Source of the DNA: Bacteroidota bacterium
GTDB taxonomy: Bacteria > Bacteroidota > Bacteroidia > Chitinophagales > Saprospiraceae
DNA: 64,000 bases
Reading direction: 5' to 3'
NCBI GenBank assembly: GCA_024642665.1
Contig: JAHEAR010000001.1
Span: 182,701-246,700 of the forward strand
Shown: positions 44,257-52,696 of the stretch, piece after piece
Position numbering within the stretch: position 1 is the first letter of the stretch
How the letters are laid out: the number at the start of each line of letters is the position of its first letter
The notes under the pieces: model-generated
The model's input: only the letters and a program-made list of their open reading frames with translations
What the model was told of the DNA's origin: nothing
The model's database searches: none
Translations under genes and position numbers: made by a program

Positions 44257-44871
44257 TCACATCTTCAATTGATGTCGGCTCTGTCTGATAATTTCAGGTT
44301 CACCACTGGTGAGATCAACCACGGTAGATACTTCCTGTCTTGCGCCTTCATCGATCACAATAAAACCAACCTGCTTTTCATACATCCTGATCAACTCATC
44401 AGAATCGGTATAGTAATCCTCTGTATCCTCAGAAGTCACTACCGAGCCTACCATAAGCGGAACCGTAAGTCTACCCATAATTGATTTAACAACCGTATGG
44501 TCGGGAATGCGCAGTCCGATCGTCTTCCGTTTACTCTTTAAAAAAGAGGGAGCTACCCCACCGGCATTCATAATAAATGTAAACGGTCCCGGAAGATTTT
44601 TATTCAACAATCTAAAAATGGGTGTATCCCATTGGGTAAAGTATTCCGAAGCCTGACTCAGATCTTTACAAATAATACTAAACATTGCTGCTTTGGGATC
44701 CAGATGCTTAAGTCTGGAAATCGTTTCAATCGCAGATTTTTGATTCGCTAAACAACAAAAAGCATACACTGAATCTGTGGGAATAATTCCTACTCGTCCC
44801 TTCTTCATCGCTGCCATGATAAAATCAATATCATCCGGATGTAATCCATATCGTTGTGTTTCTATGATCAT
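44257..44871 (-). CDS. tsaC: L-threonylcarbamoyladenylate synthase (TsaC/Sua5 YrdC domain)
   Basis: YrdC-domain enzymes make threonylcarbamoyl-AMP for the t6A modification of ANN-decoding tRNAs. The 204-aa protein has the GIIPTDSVYAF motif, the PKAAMFSIICKDL region (variant of KxR and S/T motifs), the LPGPFTFIM core and GLRIPDH. It lacks the C-terminal Sua5 domain, so it is the short form. It is the last gene of the glycosyltransferase-mqnE-mqnA-tsaC run (12-bp gap to mqnA). Co-transcription with menaquinone genes is incidental as far as I can tell. Confidence 0.92.
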   Translation of the reverse strand: MIIETQRYGLHPDDIDFIMAAMKKGRVGIIPTDSVYAFCCLANQKSAIETISRLKHLDPKAAMFSIICKDLSQASEYFTQWDTPIFRLLNKNLPGPFTFIMNAGGVAPSFLKSKRKTIGLRIPDHTVVKSIMGRLTVPLMVGSVVTSEDTEDYYTDSDELIRMYEKQVGFIVIDEGARQEVSTVVDLTSGEPEIIRQSRHQLKM

Positions 44872-44883
44872 AGGTAGGCTGCT

Positions 44884-45618
44884 TTATTTTTGCGTTTGCA
44901 CAAGATCTAAAGATTCTGCCATTTCCAAAAAAAGACGCATGGCCTTAATTTTCGGGTGATCCAGCGGATAGGAAATCTTTTCTATGAGATATTTCTTTTG
45001 CCATTCATCCAAACCGGAATCCCCATTTTGAAGAATATCAAGCCCTAATGCGCATGCGCTGTCTAAGGTCTCCATGATCGAGTCCGGTATTCCGGGGCGT
45101 ACGATCCATACAGCAAATACCATTGGGAGGCCAGTCATTTCTTTCCAGGCGGCAGCCAGATCATATTGAAAAGGATAGTCCTTTTTGTGATCAAATACTT
45201 TGTCTCCAATCATCAGACAGGATTCAGACAAATGGGGGCCTTCCTCAAAATAAAAATGCCAGTCCTGACACCAGTGTCTTTCTGCCAGAATGCGCAAAAG
45301 TTTGTTGGAGGTACGTGAATGACTATCTAATCGGACAGATCGAATTTCTTCTAAAGGCACCTTGCTGAACAATACCACGGTTTCTACAGAACCATCTGCC
45401 CCAATACAGTAATTCCCCCGTATTTCATGCACGGGGAGGTCTTCCAGGGCACCAATAGGACACAAACTGATATCTACTTTACCCTCTGCGTAAAGTCTTG
45501 CACATACCGAAGGGATGGCGTGGTGAATCTCAAAAGTCTCATTCAGTTGCATCAACTTCATCCCCGTGGAAAAAGGCCACGTATTCAGGTACTGGACAAG
45601 TGCTATACTATATTTCAT
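44884..45618 (-). CDS. mqnA: Chorismate dehydratase MqnA (futalosine pathway)
   Basis: MqnA removes water from chorismate to give 3-enolpyruvyl-benzoate, the entry to futalosine menaquinone synthesis. The 244-aa protein has the periplasmic-binding-protein-like fold and the N-terminal VQYLNTWPF motif of the family, plus LCPIGALEDLP and SRTSNKLLR. The next enzyme, MqnE, is encoded 10 bp upstream in the same operon, which fixes the assignment. Later genes (mqnB, mqnC, mqnD) are not in this window. Confidence 0.92.
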   Translation of the reverse strand: MKYSIALVQYLNTWPFSTGMKLMQLNETFEIHHAIPSVCARLYAEGKVDISLCPIGALEDLPVHEIRGNYCIGADGSVETVVLFSKVPLEEIRSVRLDSHSRTSNKLLRILAERHWCQDWHFYFEEGPHLSESCLMIGDKVFDHKKDYPFQYDLAAAWKEMTGLPMVFAVWIVRPGIPDSIMETLDSACALGLDILQNGDSGLDEWQKKYLIEKISYPLDHPKIKAMRLFLEMAESLDLVQTQK

Positions 45619-45628
45619 TCCGGCAGGG

Positions 45629-46834
45629 TCAGTTTAAAATCGGCAGCGCAATATATCCCTTATATTCTTGGTCTTCTTCAAACGAGACATCGCTCCAGTC
45701 CTTTAACTCATGATACAAGGTATCTCTTTCAATGGGGATGCGACCAGCAGTCTTTATCAGCGACACAAGATCATATGTGCGCATGGAGGGATTTTGCTCT
45801 TCTGATCCGGCCATACTATAAATTTTTGTCGTGTCATCGATGGTGCCATCAAGATCATCTACGCCAAAGGTCATGGATACCTGCGCCATATGTCGACCCA
45901 ACATTGGCCAATATGCTTTGATATGATCAAAATTGTCCAGATATATGCGACTAACGGCATACATCTTCATGTCTTCGATGACCGTACTTTCATCCAAATA
46001 CGACATCTCATTTTCCTTATTCCTGAATTTAAGTGGAATAAAGGTTTGAAATCCGCCTGTTTTGTCCTGCAATTCCCTCAGTTGACGCATATGATCAATT
46101 CGATGTTCATATCGCTCAATATGACCATATAGTATCGTAGCATTCGATCGCTTTCCAGCTTCGTGCCACAATTCATGAATTCTCAGCCATTGTTCTGCAG
46201 TACACTTATCATTTGCTATTTGTTCCCGAATCTCCGGATGAAATATTTCTGCTCCGCCACCCGGCAAACTATCTACCCCTGATGCAACGATGCGTCTTAC
46301 GCCCTCTTCGTAACTTACTTTTGCCTTCTTAAAAATATAATGGTACTCAACAGGTGTAAGTGCTTTGATATGCAATTCAGGGCGATGTGCTTTTATTTTT
46401 TCAAACAGTGTACAGTAAAAATCCAGATCATACTGTGGTAATACGCCACCAACGATATGTACTTCCGTGACCGGCTGATCATCATACTTCTTAACAATTG
46501 CAAGCATGTCGTCCATGGTGTATTCCCATCCATCTGCTCTGTTTTTGATCAGTCTGGAGTAGGAACAAAACTTGCATGTATAGATACATACGTTGGTAGG
46601 TTCGATATGAAAGTTTCGATTAAAAAAAGTTTTGTTCCCGCTTTTCCTGATTCGGATATGGTCCGCAAGCACGCTGAGTAAACTTAACGGGGCATCTTCA
46701 AACAAGCAAAGCGCATCTTCATCAGAAATCCTGAGGCCCTGTTCTACTTTCTGTTGGATGGAAAGCAGCTCAGGTGTTAATTCACCTTTATCAAGAATGG
46801 AAATCAAATCAGAAGGTGTCTGGTGCGTATTCAT
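45629..46834 (-). CDS. mqnE: Aminofutalosine synthase MqnE (radical SAM)
   Basis: MqnE joins the MqnA product 3-[(1-carboxyvinyl)oxy]benzoate to S-adenosylmethionine by radical chemistry, giving aminofutalosine. The 401-aa protein has the radical SAM cluster motif CxxxCxxC (CIYTCKFC), the SYSR segment after it, HIVGGVLP, SLPGGGAEIF and the ILYGHIE signature that separates MqnE from MqnC. ATG 46834 is chosen; it starts 5 bp after the upstream glycosyltransferase stop, whereas the longer frame to 46879 would overlap that gene. Directly followed by mqnA. Confidence 0.92.
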   Translation of the reverse strand: MNTHQTPSDLISILDKGELTPELLSIQQKVEQGLRISDEDALCLFEDAPLSLLSVLADHIRIRKSGNKTFFNRNFHIEPTNVCIYTCKFCSYSRLIKNRADGWEYTMDDMLAIVKKYDDQPVTEVHIVGGVLPQYDLDFYCTLFEKIKAHRPELHIKALTPVEYHYIFKKAKVSYEEGVRRIVASGVDSLPGGGAEIFHPEIREQIANDKCTAEQWLRIHELWHEAGKRSNATILYGHIERYEHRIDHMRQLRELQDKTGGFQTFIPLKFRNKENEMSYLDESTVIEDMKMYAVSRIYLDNFDHIKAYWPMLGRHMAQVSMTFGVDDLDGTIDDTTKIYSMAGSEEQNPSMRTYDLVSLIKTAGRIPIERDTLYHELKDWSDVSFEEDQEYKGYIALPILN

Positions 46835-46838
46835 TTCA

Positions 46839-47954
46839 TTACAAATATCGAAGGATTTCTTTGGCCATTTCAAGGTCATTTGGATGAGCTTGTAATATTT
46901 CTCTTCTCTGCTCTACATCCGCAGGTTCAAATGCCCTGCTCCAAAATTGTTCAATCAATGAGCCCAGTGCTCCCGGTGAATAATATGTTATACCTCGATC
47001 AAGAGGCGTATTTGTTTTGCTGTTTTCGGAAGCTAAGATAAAACGACCATGAAAAAGTGCTGTAAATATCTTCAATTTCATCCCGGCCTGATGCAGACTG
47101 TGTATGATTACTAACTGAGCATTCCTGACTAGCTCTATCATTTTCTCCTCTGAAACATCGGCTTCGCGCTGAATGTTGACGTATTTCGACAGTTTATCTT
47201 CAAATACTTTGTGCCCCGCTCGCCCGGCTACTACAATTGGATATTGAATTGTTTTAGGAATCGCCGAAAGCATATCAAAAAGTGCAGCCTGATTGATTTC
47301 AATGGACAGATCTCCTTGATATAATATATAATCCCCATGCCCTGTCCTGACATCCACCTGACGGGTACCATGAAAAGGAGGCATGAGGATAGCCTTCGCG
47401 CCATGATTTGCAAACCAACTATAATCATTTGGCGAAATAGCAAAAACAGCATCAAACTCTTTTGCAAATGTGGATTCATAATCTCTGAGACACAATGCTT
47501 CTCGATTAAACACAAGCGACTTAACTCCTTTTGCATCCTCTGCTAATTGGGAATAGTAGGCATGTTCTACATTATGGGCACGTAAAAGTCGTGTCCGCCC
47601 TTTGAGTTCATTAAAAAATCCGGTGGTATGTATACCATCAAATAGAATCGGAAGGTTATCCTGCATCAATCTTTTAAGTAGTGGTCTGCTTCTTCTGGAA
47701 GAAACAATGTAAGGCTGTCCCTTTGAAAATAAAGCCGGCCAAACAACCCGAGGGTAATAATGTACTTCCTGCACAAACTCATGGATGATGACATGCGATC
47801 GAAATGCGCCATAAAGAAAGCAGTGGAGTTTTATTTCCACACCTGCCGCATGCAAAGCAACGATTCTATTCCAGGCATCAATTGCACCTCCGTAATTTGT
47901 CGGAAATGGGACAGCAAAGGTTATAATATGCAGGGCCGAAGTAGATTTTGTCAT
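46839..47954 (-). CDS. GT-B fold glycosyltransferase-like protein
   Basis: 371 aa. An N-terminal half with PFPTNYGGAIDAWNRIVAL resembles the acceptor domain of GT4-type glycosyltransferases (the NYGG loop). The C-terminal half has VVAGRAGHK, a nucleotide-sugar domain pattern, and HQAGMKLKIFTAL, similar to the donor-binding helix, although the classical E-x7-E motif is not obvious. It probably transfers a sugar to a cell-surface glycan or lipid, but donor and acceptor are unknown. It is the first gene of the operon leading into mqnE, with only 4 bp between them. Confidence 0.8.
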   Translation of the reverse strand: MTKSTSALHIITFAVPFPTNYGGAIDAWNRIVALHAAGVEIKLHCFLYGAFRSHVIIHEFVQEVHYYPRVVWPALFSKGQPYIVSSRRSRPLLKRLMQDNLPILFDGIHTTGFFNELKGRTRLLRAHNVEHAYYSQLAEDAKGVKSLVFNREALCLRDYESTFAKEFDAVFAISPNDYSWFANHGAKAILMPPFHGTRQVDVRTGHGDYILYQGDLSIEINQAALFDMLSAIPKTIQYPIVVAGRAGHKVFEDKLSKYVNIQREADVSEEKMIELVRNAQLVIIHSLHQAGMKLKIFTALFHGRFILASENSKTNTPLDRGITYYSPGALGSLIEQFWSRAFEPADVEQRREILQAHPNDLEMAKEILRYL

Positions 47955-48162
47955 GGATTATACATACGATAAACTATTGAATAACAATTTATTAGCCATT
48001 AAGATTGTATATTTTTCAGAAATAATCTTCATTGGACTGACTATCCGCTTTTTATTTTAATTTATATCTTACCTTTCTAAATTACAATAACCGAATTTAT
48101 CATGAAAAAGCAGGCATTTTGTCCTGATTTTAAATGATAGGAACTATTCCTTTAGAATCATC

Positions 48163-51006
48163 ATGCGAAGATTTTTTCTCACTTTTGGCTTTGCGGTAAT
48201 GCTATGTTTTCCAATCATTTTATTTGGCCAGCATACGCTCAGAGGAGAAGTATTTGATGATCTGACCGGTGACCCAATCATCGGCGCCAATGTTATTATT
48301 GATGGGACAGCTTTTGGAACCGCCACAGATTATGATGGTCAGTTTACCTTAAAGACCAATCACGATCTGCCCATAACTTTGCTCATCTCATTTACAGGTT
48401 ATGAATCCGTATCCGTCTTCATCGACAATGCGAATGAATTTATACGAGCTAAGCTGAGCGAAACCAGTATCCTGATAGATGCCGTTCAGGTCATCGGAAG
48501 CCGCATCCTTGACAAACAAAAAGAATCTCCCCTGACGGTGGAATCAATGGATCTGCTGACGATCCGCTCAACCCCGAGTGCCAATTTTTATGATGGCCTT
48601 GGCGCTATGAAAGATGTGGACATGACAACTGCCAGTTTAGGCTTTAAAGTCATCAATACCAGAGGCTTCAATTCAACCAGTCCTGTACGCTCCCTTCAAA
48701 TCATCGATGGGGTGGATAACCAGGCACCCGGATTAAACTTTTCCCTTGGAAATTTTCTCGGCTCTTCTGAATTGGATGTTGTCAAGGTGGATATAGTCGT
48801 GGGTGCCAGTAGTGCTTTTTATGGACCAAATGCTTTTAATGGTGTGATCAGCATGGAAACTAAAAACCCATTTATTCATAAGGGGCTTTCAGGGTTAGTG
48901 CGGGCTGGTCAACGAAACCTGCTGGAAGGATCATTTCGATATGCAGATGCCTTAATCAATAAGGAGGGAAATGAATACATGGCATTTAAAATAAACTTCT
49001 ATGCCTTAAGAGCGGATGACTGGGAAGCTGAAAACTATAATCCAATTACCGGCAGCAGGGTTCCGGCAGATAATCCCGGCAGATTTGATGCCGTCAACAT
49101 TTACGGCGATGAATATTACCCGCTTACGGATGTAACCAATACAGATGCGCATTTGATTCAGAATCCCGGTCTTGGAAATTTCTACAGAACCGGCTATAAA
49201 GAAGTAGACCTGGTAGATTACAATACAAAAAATATTAAAGCAAATGCTGCTTTACATTTCAGAACGAATCCTTCGCAGGGTATCGAATCCCCTGAGCTGA
49301 TCTTCTCCTCTTCTTTTGGATCCGGCACAACGGTTTACCAGGGGGATAACAGATTTAGTTTGAACGATATCACTTTTTATCAAAATCGCATCGAATTAAG
49401 AAAGCGTGATAAATACTTCATTCGGGCTTATGCGACACATGAAGATGCCGGCAAATCTTATGACCCGTATTTTACAGCCCTTCGATTACAGGATATGAGT
49501 AAAGACCCTGAATCCTGGGCCGGGGATTATCGCCGATATTGGAAAGGGATTGGCAATTATCCAAGTCGTATGCGAGCATTGGGATATCCCACTCCTGTAA
49601 CGATCTTTGACCCCGTCACTAATACCGTTAAAGTTCTTTTTGATGTAGCAGCAGCAGAACAATGGTTAGTGACTTACAATGACTCATTGACGGCCTGGCA
49701 TGCCATTGCAGAACAATATGCGAATACCAAAAACATTCATATTGAAGATGGTATCAGTGATTTTCTGTATCCCGGAACCCCTGAATTTGACGCCGCTTTT
49801 AATGATATCACCAGTCGATATAATAATGAAGAAAATGGAACGCGATTCTATGATAAATCGGCGCTTTATCATGTGCATGGAGAATACACCTTCAATCCAA
49901 GTTTTGTATCTGAGATAAAAGTCGGCGGCAATTATCGATTATATGCTCCAAATTCTAATGGTACTATCTTTTATGACAGTACAACGGCCATTAAGAATTC
50001 TGAATTTGGCATTTATGCCGGTGTTCAGGAAAAGTTTATTGAAAACAAGGTGACTGCAACTGCCACTTTGCGTGTGGATAAAAACCAGAACATGAAATGG
50101 ATTCAATCCCCAGCTGCCAGTTTAGTTTACAATCCGAAAGAAAACACGTATTTCCGGGTATCATTTTCCAGCGCGCTTCGCAATCCTACCCTCGCCGATC
50201 AATATCTTAATTTAAATGTAGGTCCTGCGATTCTTGCCGGTCATGTTGGACGAGTAGATAGTTTAATTACCATTACCTCCTTCATTGATGGGTTATCCTG
50301 CTTGTGCTGGGATACCCTACAATATTTTTCCATTGACAGGATCCGACCGGAGAAAGTAAATACCATTGAGTTTGGCGCAAGAACTACATTGTTCAAATCA
50401 CTTTATGTCGATTTGAGCTATTACAGAAATCAATACCAACATTTTCTCGGATATGAATTGGGCATTGTGGCGGACCTCGATTTAAACGGCCCTCCGCCGA
50501 TATTTCCTGAAAACACGGTCGTATATCGCTATTCCTCCAATTCTAAATCGATAGTAAGAACACAGGGATTTAGTATTGGCCTGAATTATTATGCCTCCCC
50601 TTATATCACCATAAACGGCAATTATAGCTTTAACGAACTGACCAAAGCGGACGAGGATGATCCGATTATTCCGGCTTATAATACGCCAAAACACAAATAT
50701 AATCTTGGGATCACCGGAAGAAATATCAGTTTATTTGGCATTGGCGCTTTAAAAAACATGGGTTTTAGCGTAAATTACAAATGGGTTGATGGATTTACTT
50801 ATGAAGGTTCCCCTCAATTTACCGGATACATACCGTCCTACAACCTGTTAGATGCACAAATCAGCTTCGGTTTGGACAAGTATAATACAACTGTAAAAAT
50901 TGGCGCCTCTAATGTGCTGGATAATAAACACTATGAAACTTATGGCGGGCCGTATATTGGTCGTTTAGGATATATCAGCTTATTGTACGATTTTGTCAAA
51001 ACTTAA
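48163..51006 (+). CDS. TonB-dependent outer-membrane receptor with regulatory-like N-terminal domain
   Basis: 947 aa. A signal peptide (about 1-21, ending LFGQ) is followed by a CarboxypepD-regulatory-like domain (about 24-105), a plug domain (about 120-230) with NTRGFNS and IIDGVDNQAPGL, and a 22-strand barrel ending YISLLYDFVKT. Such receptors import large or scarce ligands (glycans, siderophores, cobalamin) using TonB energy. It lacks an adjacent SusD, so it is not a typical Sus pair. The immediate downstream gene encodes a T9SS-secreted esterase-fold protein, 34 bp apart, so they likely form a two-gene unit ended by a terminator at 52623. No riboswitch was recognised upstream. Confidence 0.92.
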   Translation: MRRFFLTFGFAVMLCFPIILFGQHTLRGEVFDDLTGDPIIGANVIIDGTAFGTATDYDGQFTLKTNHDLPITLLISFTGYESVSVFIDNANEFIRAKLSETSILIDAVQVIGSRILDKQKESPLTVESMDLLTIRSTPSANFYDGLGAMKDVDMTTASLGFKVINTRGFNSTSPVRSLQIIDGVDNQAPGLNFSLGNFLGSSELDVVKVDIVVGASSAFYGPNAFNGVISMETKNPFIHKGLSGLVRAGQRNLLEGSFRYADALINKEGNEYMAFKINFYALRADDWEAENYNPITGSRVPADNPGRFDAVNIYGDEYYPLTDVTNTDAHLIQNPGLGNFYRTGYKEVDLVDYNTKNIKANAALHFRTNPSQGIESPELIFSSSFGSGTTVYQGDNRFSLNDITFYQNRIELRKRDKYFIRAYATHEDAGKSYDPYFTALRLQDMSKDPESWAGDYRRYWKGIGNYPSRMRALGYPTPVTIFDPVTNTVKVLFDVAAAEQWLVTYNDSLTAWHAIAEQYANTKNIHIEDGISDFLYPGTPEFDAAFNDITSRYNNEENGTRFYDKSALYHVHGEYTFNPSFVSEIKVGGNYRLYAPNSNGTIFYDSTTAIKNSEFGIYAGVQEKFIENKVTATATLRVDKNQNMKWIQSPAASLVYNPKENTYFRVSFSSALRNPTLADQYLNLNVGPAILAGHVGRVDSLITITSFIDGLSCLCWDTLQYFSIDRIRPEKVNTIEFGARTTLFKSLYVDLSYYRNQYQHFLGYELGIVADLDLNGPPPIFPENTVVYRYSSNSKSIVRTQGFSIGLNYYASPYITINGNYSFNELTKADEDDPIIPAYNTPKHKYNLGITGRNISLFGIGALKNMGFSVNYKWVDGFTYEGSPQFTGYIPSYNLLDAQISFGLDKYNTTVKIGASNVLDNKHYETYGGPYIGRLGYISLLYDFVKT

Positions 51007-51040
51007 TTTTCAAATTCATTCATTTAAACCATAAAATATT

Positions 51041-52585
51041 ATGAAGAGATTTTACTTAGCATCCATTTTTCTGAGTCTCACTATACTGGCTTCTGCACAG
51101 CACCCTTTTTTGGAGGATGTGTATGATGGCGTATCCGTGACACCGAATCAGATTTTTGGTGTAAACGCCACTATACTAGCTTTCCAACAAGCAGGACAAG
51201 CTATTCCACAACCATTAATCATGGATGTGTATCAGCCGGAAGGAGATACATCTTCATTGAGACCCCTGGTCATATTCTGGCATACGGGCAATTTTCTACC
51301 CTACCCTCAGAATGGCAGCATCGGTGGTACATTGAGGGACAGCGTAGCAGTTGAAATGTGTAAGCGTCTTGCCAGAGCAGGGTATGTTGCCGCTTCTGCT
51401 GACTATCGTCTTGGCTGGAACCCTGTGGCCCCTACGCAGGACGAGCGTGTTGCTACATTAATCAATGCAGCGTATCGTGGTGTCCAGGATGCCAATACAT
51501 GCGTACGATTCTGGAAAAAAACCGTAGCTGAATTTGGCAATCCTTTCCGAATTGATACAAACCGTATCGTCCATATGGGTGAAGGTACAGGTGGCTATGT
51601 AGGCATGAATACCAGTGCTTTGGATAATTATTTTAAAATTCCTACAGCCTCCAATGGTAAATTCCTCATTTCTGATGGCATGGGTGGATTTATTCCGATG
51701 ATTATCGAACAGATTAATGGAAATCCGGAAGGAACTTCCGTCGGCATCAGCCCGGGTGCACCACTACCTTTTCCTGCTGGCGATACACTTTGCTATCCAA
51801 ATCATGTTGGTTATAGTTCATCCTTTGCAGCTTCCGTCAATCTGGGAGGTGCCATTGCAGATACTGCCTGGATAGATCCGGGGCAACCCCCGACCATATC
51901 CATACAATGTCCGTATGACCCTTTTGCACCTTATGTGGAAGGTCTCGTATTAGTACCGGTTGTTAATCTTGAGGTCGTGGAGGTACAGGGCTCTTATCTG
52001 GTGCAAAAACTGGCGAATGACTATGGAAATAATGCCACACTTAACCCGCACCATGTTACATCATTTCAGGAAGAAGTGACTGCCAGTGTTAATGCCCGTA
52101 ATGATGGATATGAAGGCTTATATCCTATTTATGGTACCGGTGGCCCATTTGATAGTGCGCCATGGCAATATTGGGATCCATTAACCAATGCGAACAGCGC
52201 TACAGGCTATCAGACGAATCCTGATATGACCCGTGAAAAGGCCTTCTTATATATTGACAGCATATTTGCGTATGTTCTGCCACGGCTATACAGCACTTTA
52301 AATTTGGCTGAATTAACCGGCACCAAAGATTTAGTTGATATTCAGCAAATCGATCTGGTGACCTACCCAAATCCAACTTCCAGTGAAGTATTTATTGGTG
52401 TTCGAAAAGAATATCCGATCCGAAGTATCAGCGTGTATGACCTGAAAGGTTCATTGATCGACACGCATTCCGGCATTAATAACAATTATTATAACCTTAA
52501 AGTCAATCATTACCCTCCGGGCCAATATGTCTTAAGGTTACAATTTGATGAGGGCATCGCCGCTCGTCAGATTGTTGTTCAATAG
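51041..52585 (+). CDS. T9SS-secreted alpha/beta-hydrolase (esterase-like) protein lacking the nucleophile serine
   Basis: 514 aa. A signal peptide (about 1-20) is followed by an alpha/beta-hydrolase fold: LIMDVYQPEG, LVIFWHTGNF (oxyanion-type turn), YVAASADYRLGW and the strand-turn RIVHMGEGTGGYVG. In active esterases that turn is G-x-S-x-G, but here the central residue is glycine (G-E-G-T-G), so the usual serine nucleophile is missing. A T9SS type A sorting domain ends the protein (VTYPNPTSSEVF ... RQIVVQ). Either it uses an unusual catalytic residue or it is a non-catalytic binding protein. It follows the TonB receptor by 34 bp and is followed by a strong terminator. Confidence 0.85.
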   Translation: MKRFYLASIFLSLTILASAQHPFLEDVYDGVSVTPNQIFGVNATILAFQQAGQAIPQPLIMDVYQPEGDTSSLRPLVIFWHTGNFLPYPQNGSIGGTLRDSVAVEMCKRLARAGYVAASADYRLGWNPVAPTQDERVATLINAAYRGVQDANTCVRFWKKTVAEFGNPFRIDTNRIVHMGEGTGGYVGMNTSALDNYFKIPTASNGKFLISDGMGGFIPMIIEQINGNPEGTSVGISPGAPLPFPAGDTLCYPNHVGYSSSFAASVNLGGAIADTAWIDPGQPPTISIQCPYDPFAPYVEGLVLVPVVNLEVVEVQGSYLVQKLANDYGNNATLNPHHVTSFQEEVTASVNARNDGYEGLYPIYGTGGPFDSAPWQYWDPLTNANSATGYQTNPDMTREKAFLYIDSIFAYVLPRLYSTLNLAELTGTKDLVDIQQIDLVTYPNPTSSEVFIGVRKEYPIRSISVYDLKGSLIDTHSGINNNYYNLKVNHYPPGQYVLRLQFDEGIAARQIVVQ

Positions 52586-52622
52586 TATAATTCGGTCATT
52601 TAATTGGCCGAACAAGTCTAAA

Positions 52623-52662
52623 AAAAGCCTGCAGTTGATGTCGACTGCAGGCTTTTCTTTTT
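52623..52662 (+). terminator. Rho-independent terminator of the TonB receptor/pseudo-esterase unit
   Basis: A perfect 13-bp stem (AAAAGCCTGCAGT at 52623-52635 against ACTGCAGGCTTTT at 52644-52656) closes an 8-nt loop and runs into TTTTCTTTTTTT. It lies about 38 bases after the stop of the esterase-fold gene. Confidence 0.9.
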
Positions 52663-52681
52663 TTAATGACTTTCTGAGAAC

Positions 52682-52689
52682 TATCTTTG
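52682..52689 (+). promoter_or_regulatory. Putative -7 element of the BatA-like/dihydroorotase/DUF4199/GT2 operon
   Basis: TATCTTTG matches TAnnTTTG exactly and lies only seven bases before the ATG at 52697. If it is used, the transcript would be leaderless or nearly so. No TTTG -33 element is obvious, since the T tract of the upstream terminator covers that position. Confidence 0.4.
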
Positions 52690-52696
52690 GCACACG

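Noticed and set aside
45427-45921. 164-codon plus-strand frame over mqnA/mqnE
   Set aside because: Opposite strand of two recognised menaquinone genes and rich in Cys/His/Arg without pattern.
47955-48162. Riboswitch or leader peptide upstream of the TonB receptor (an 11-codon frame at 48102-48137)
   Set aside because: No cobalamin or other riboswitch motif could be recognised, and the tiny frame has no attenuator-like hairpins.
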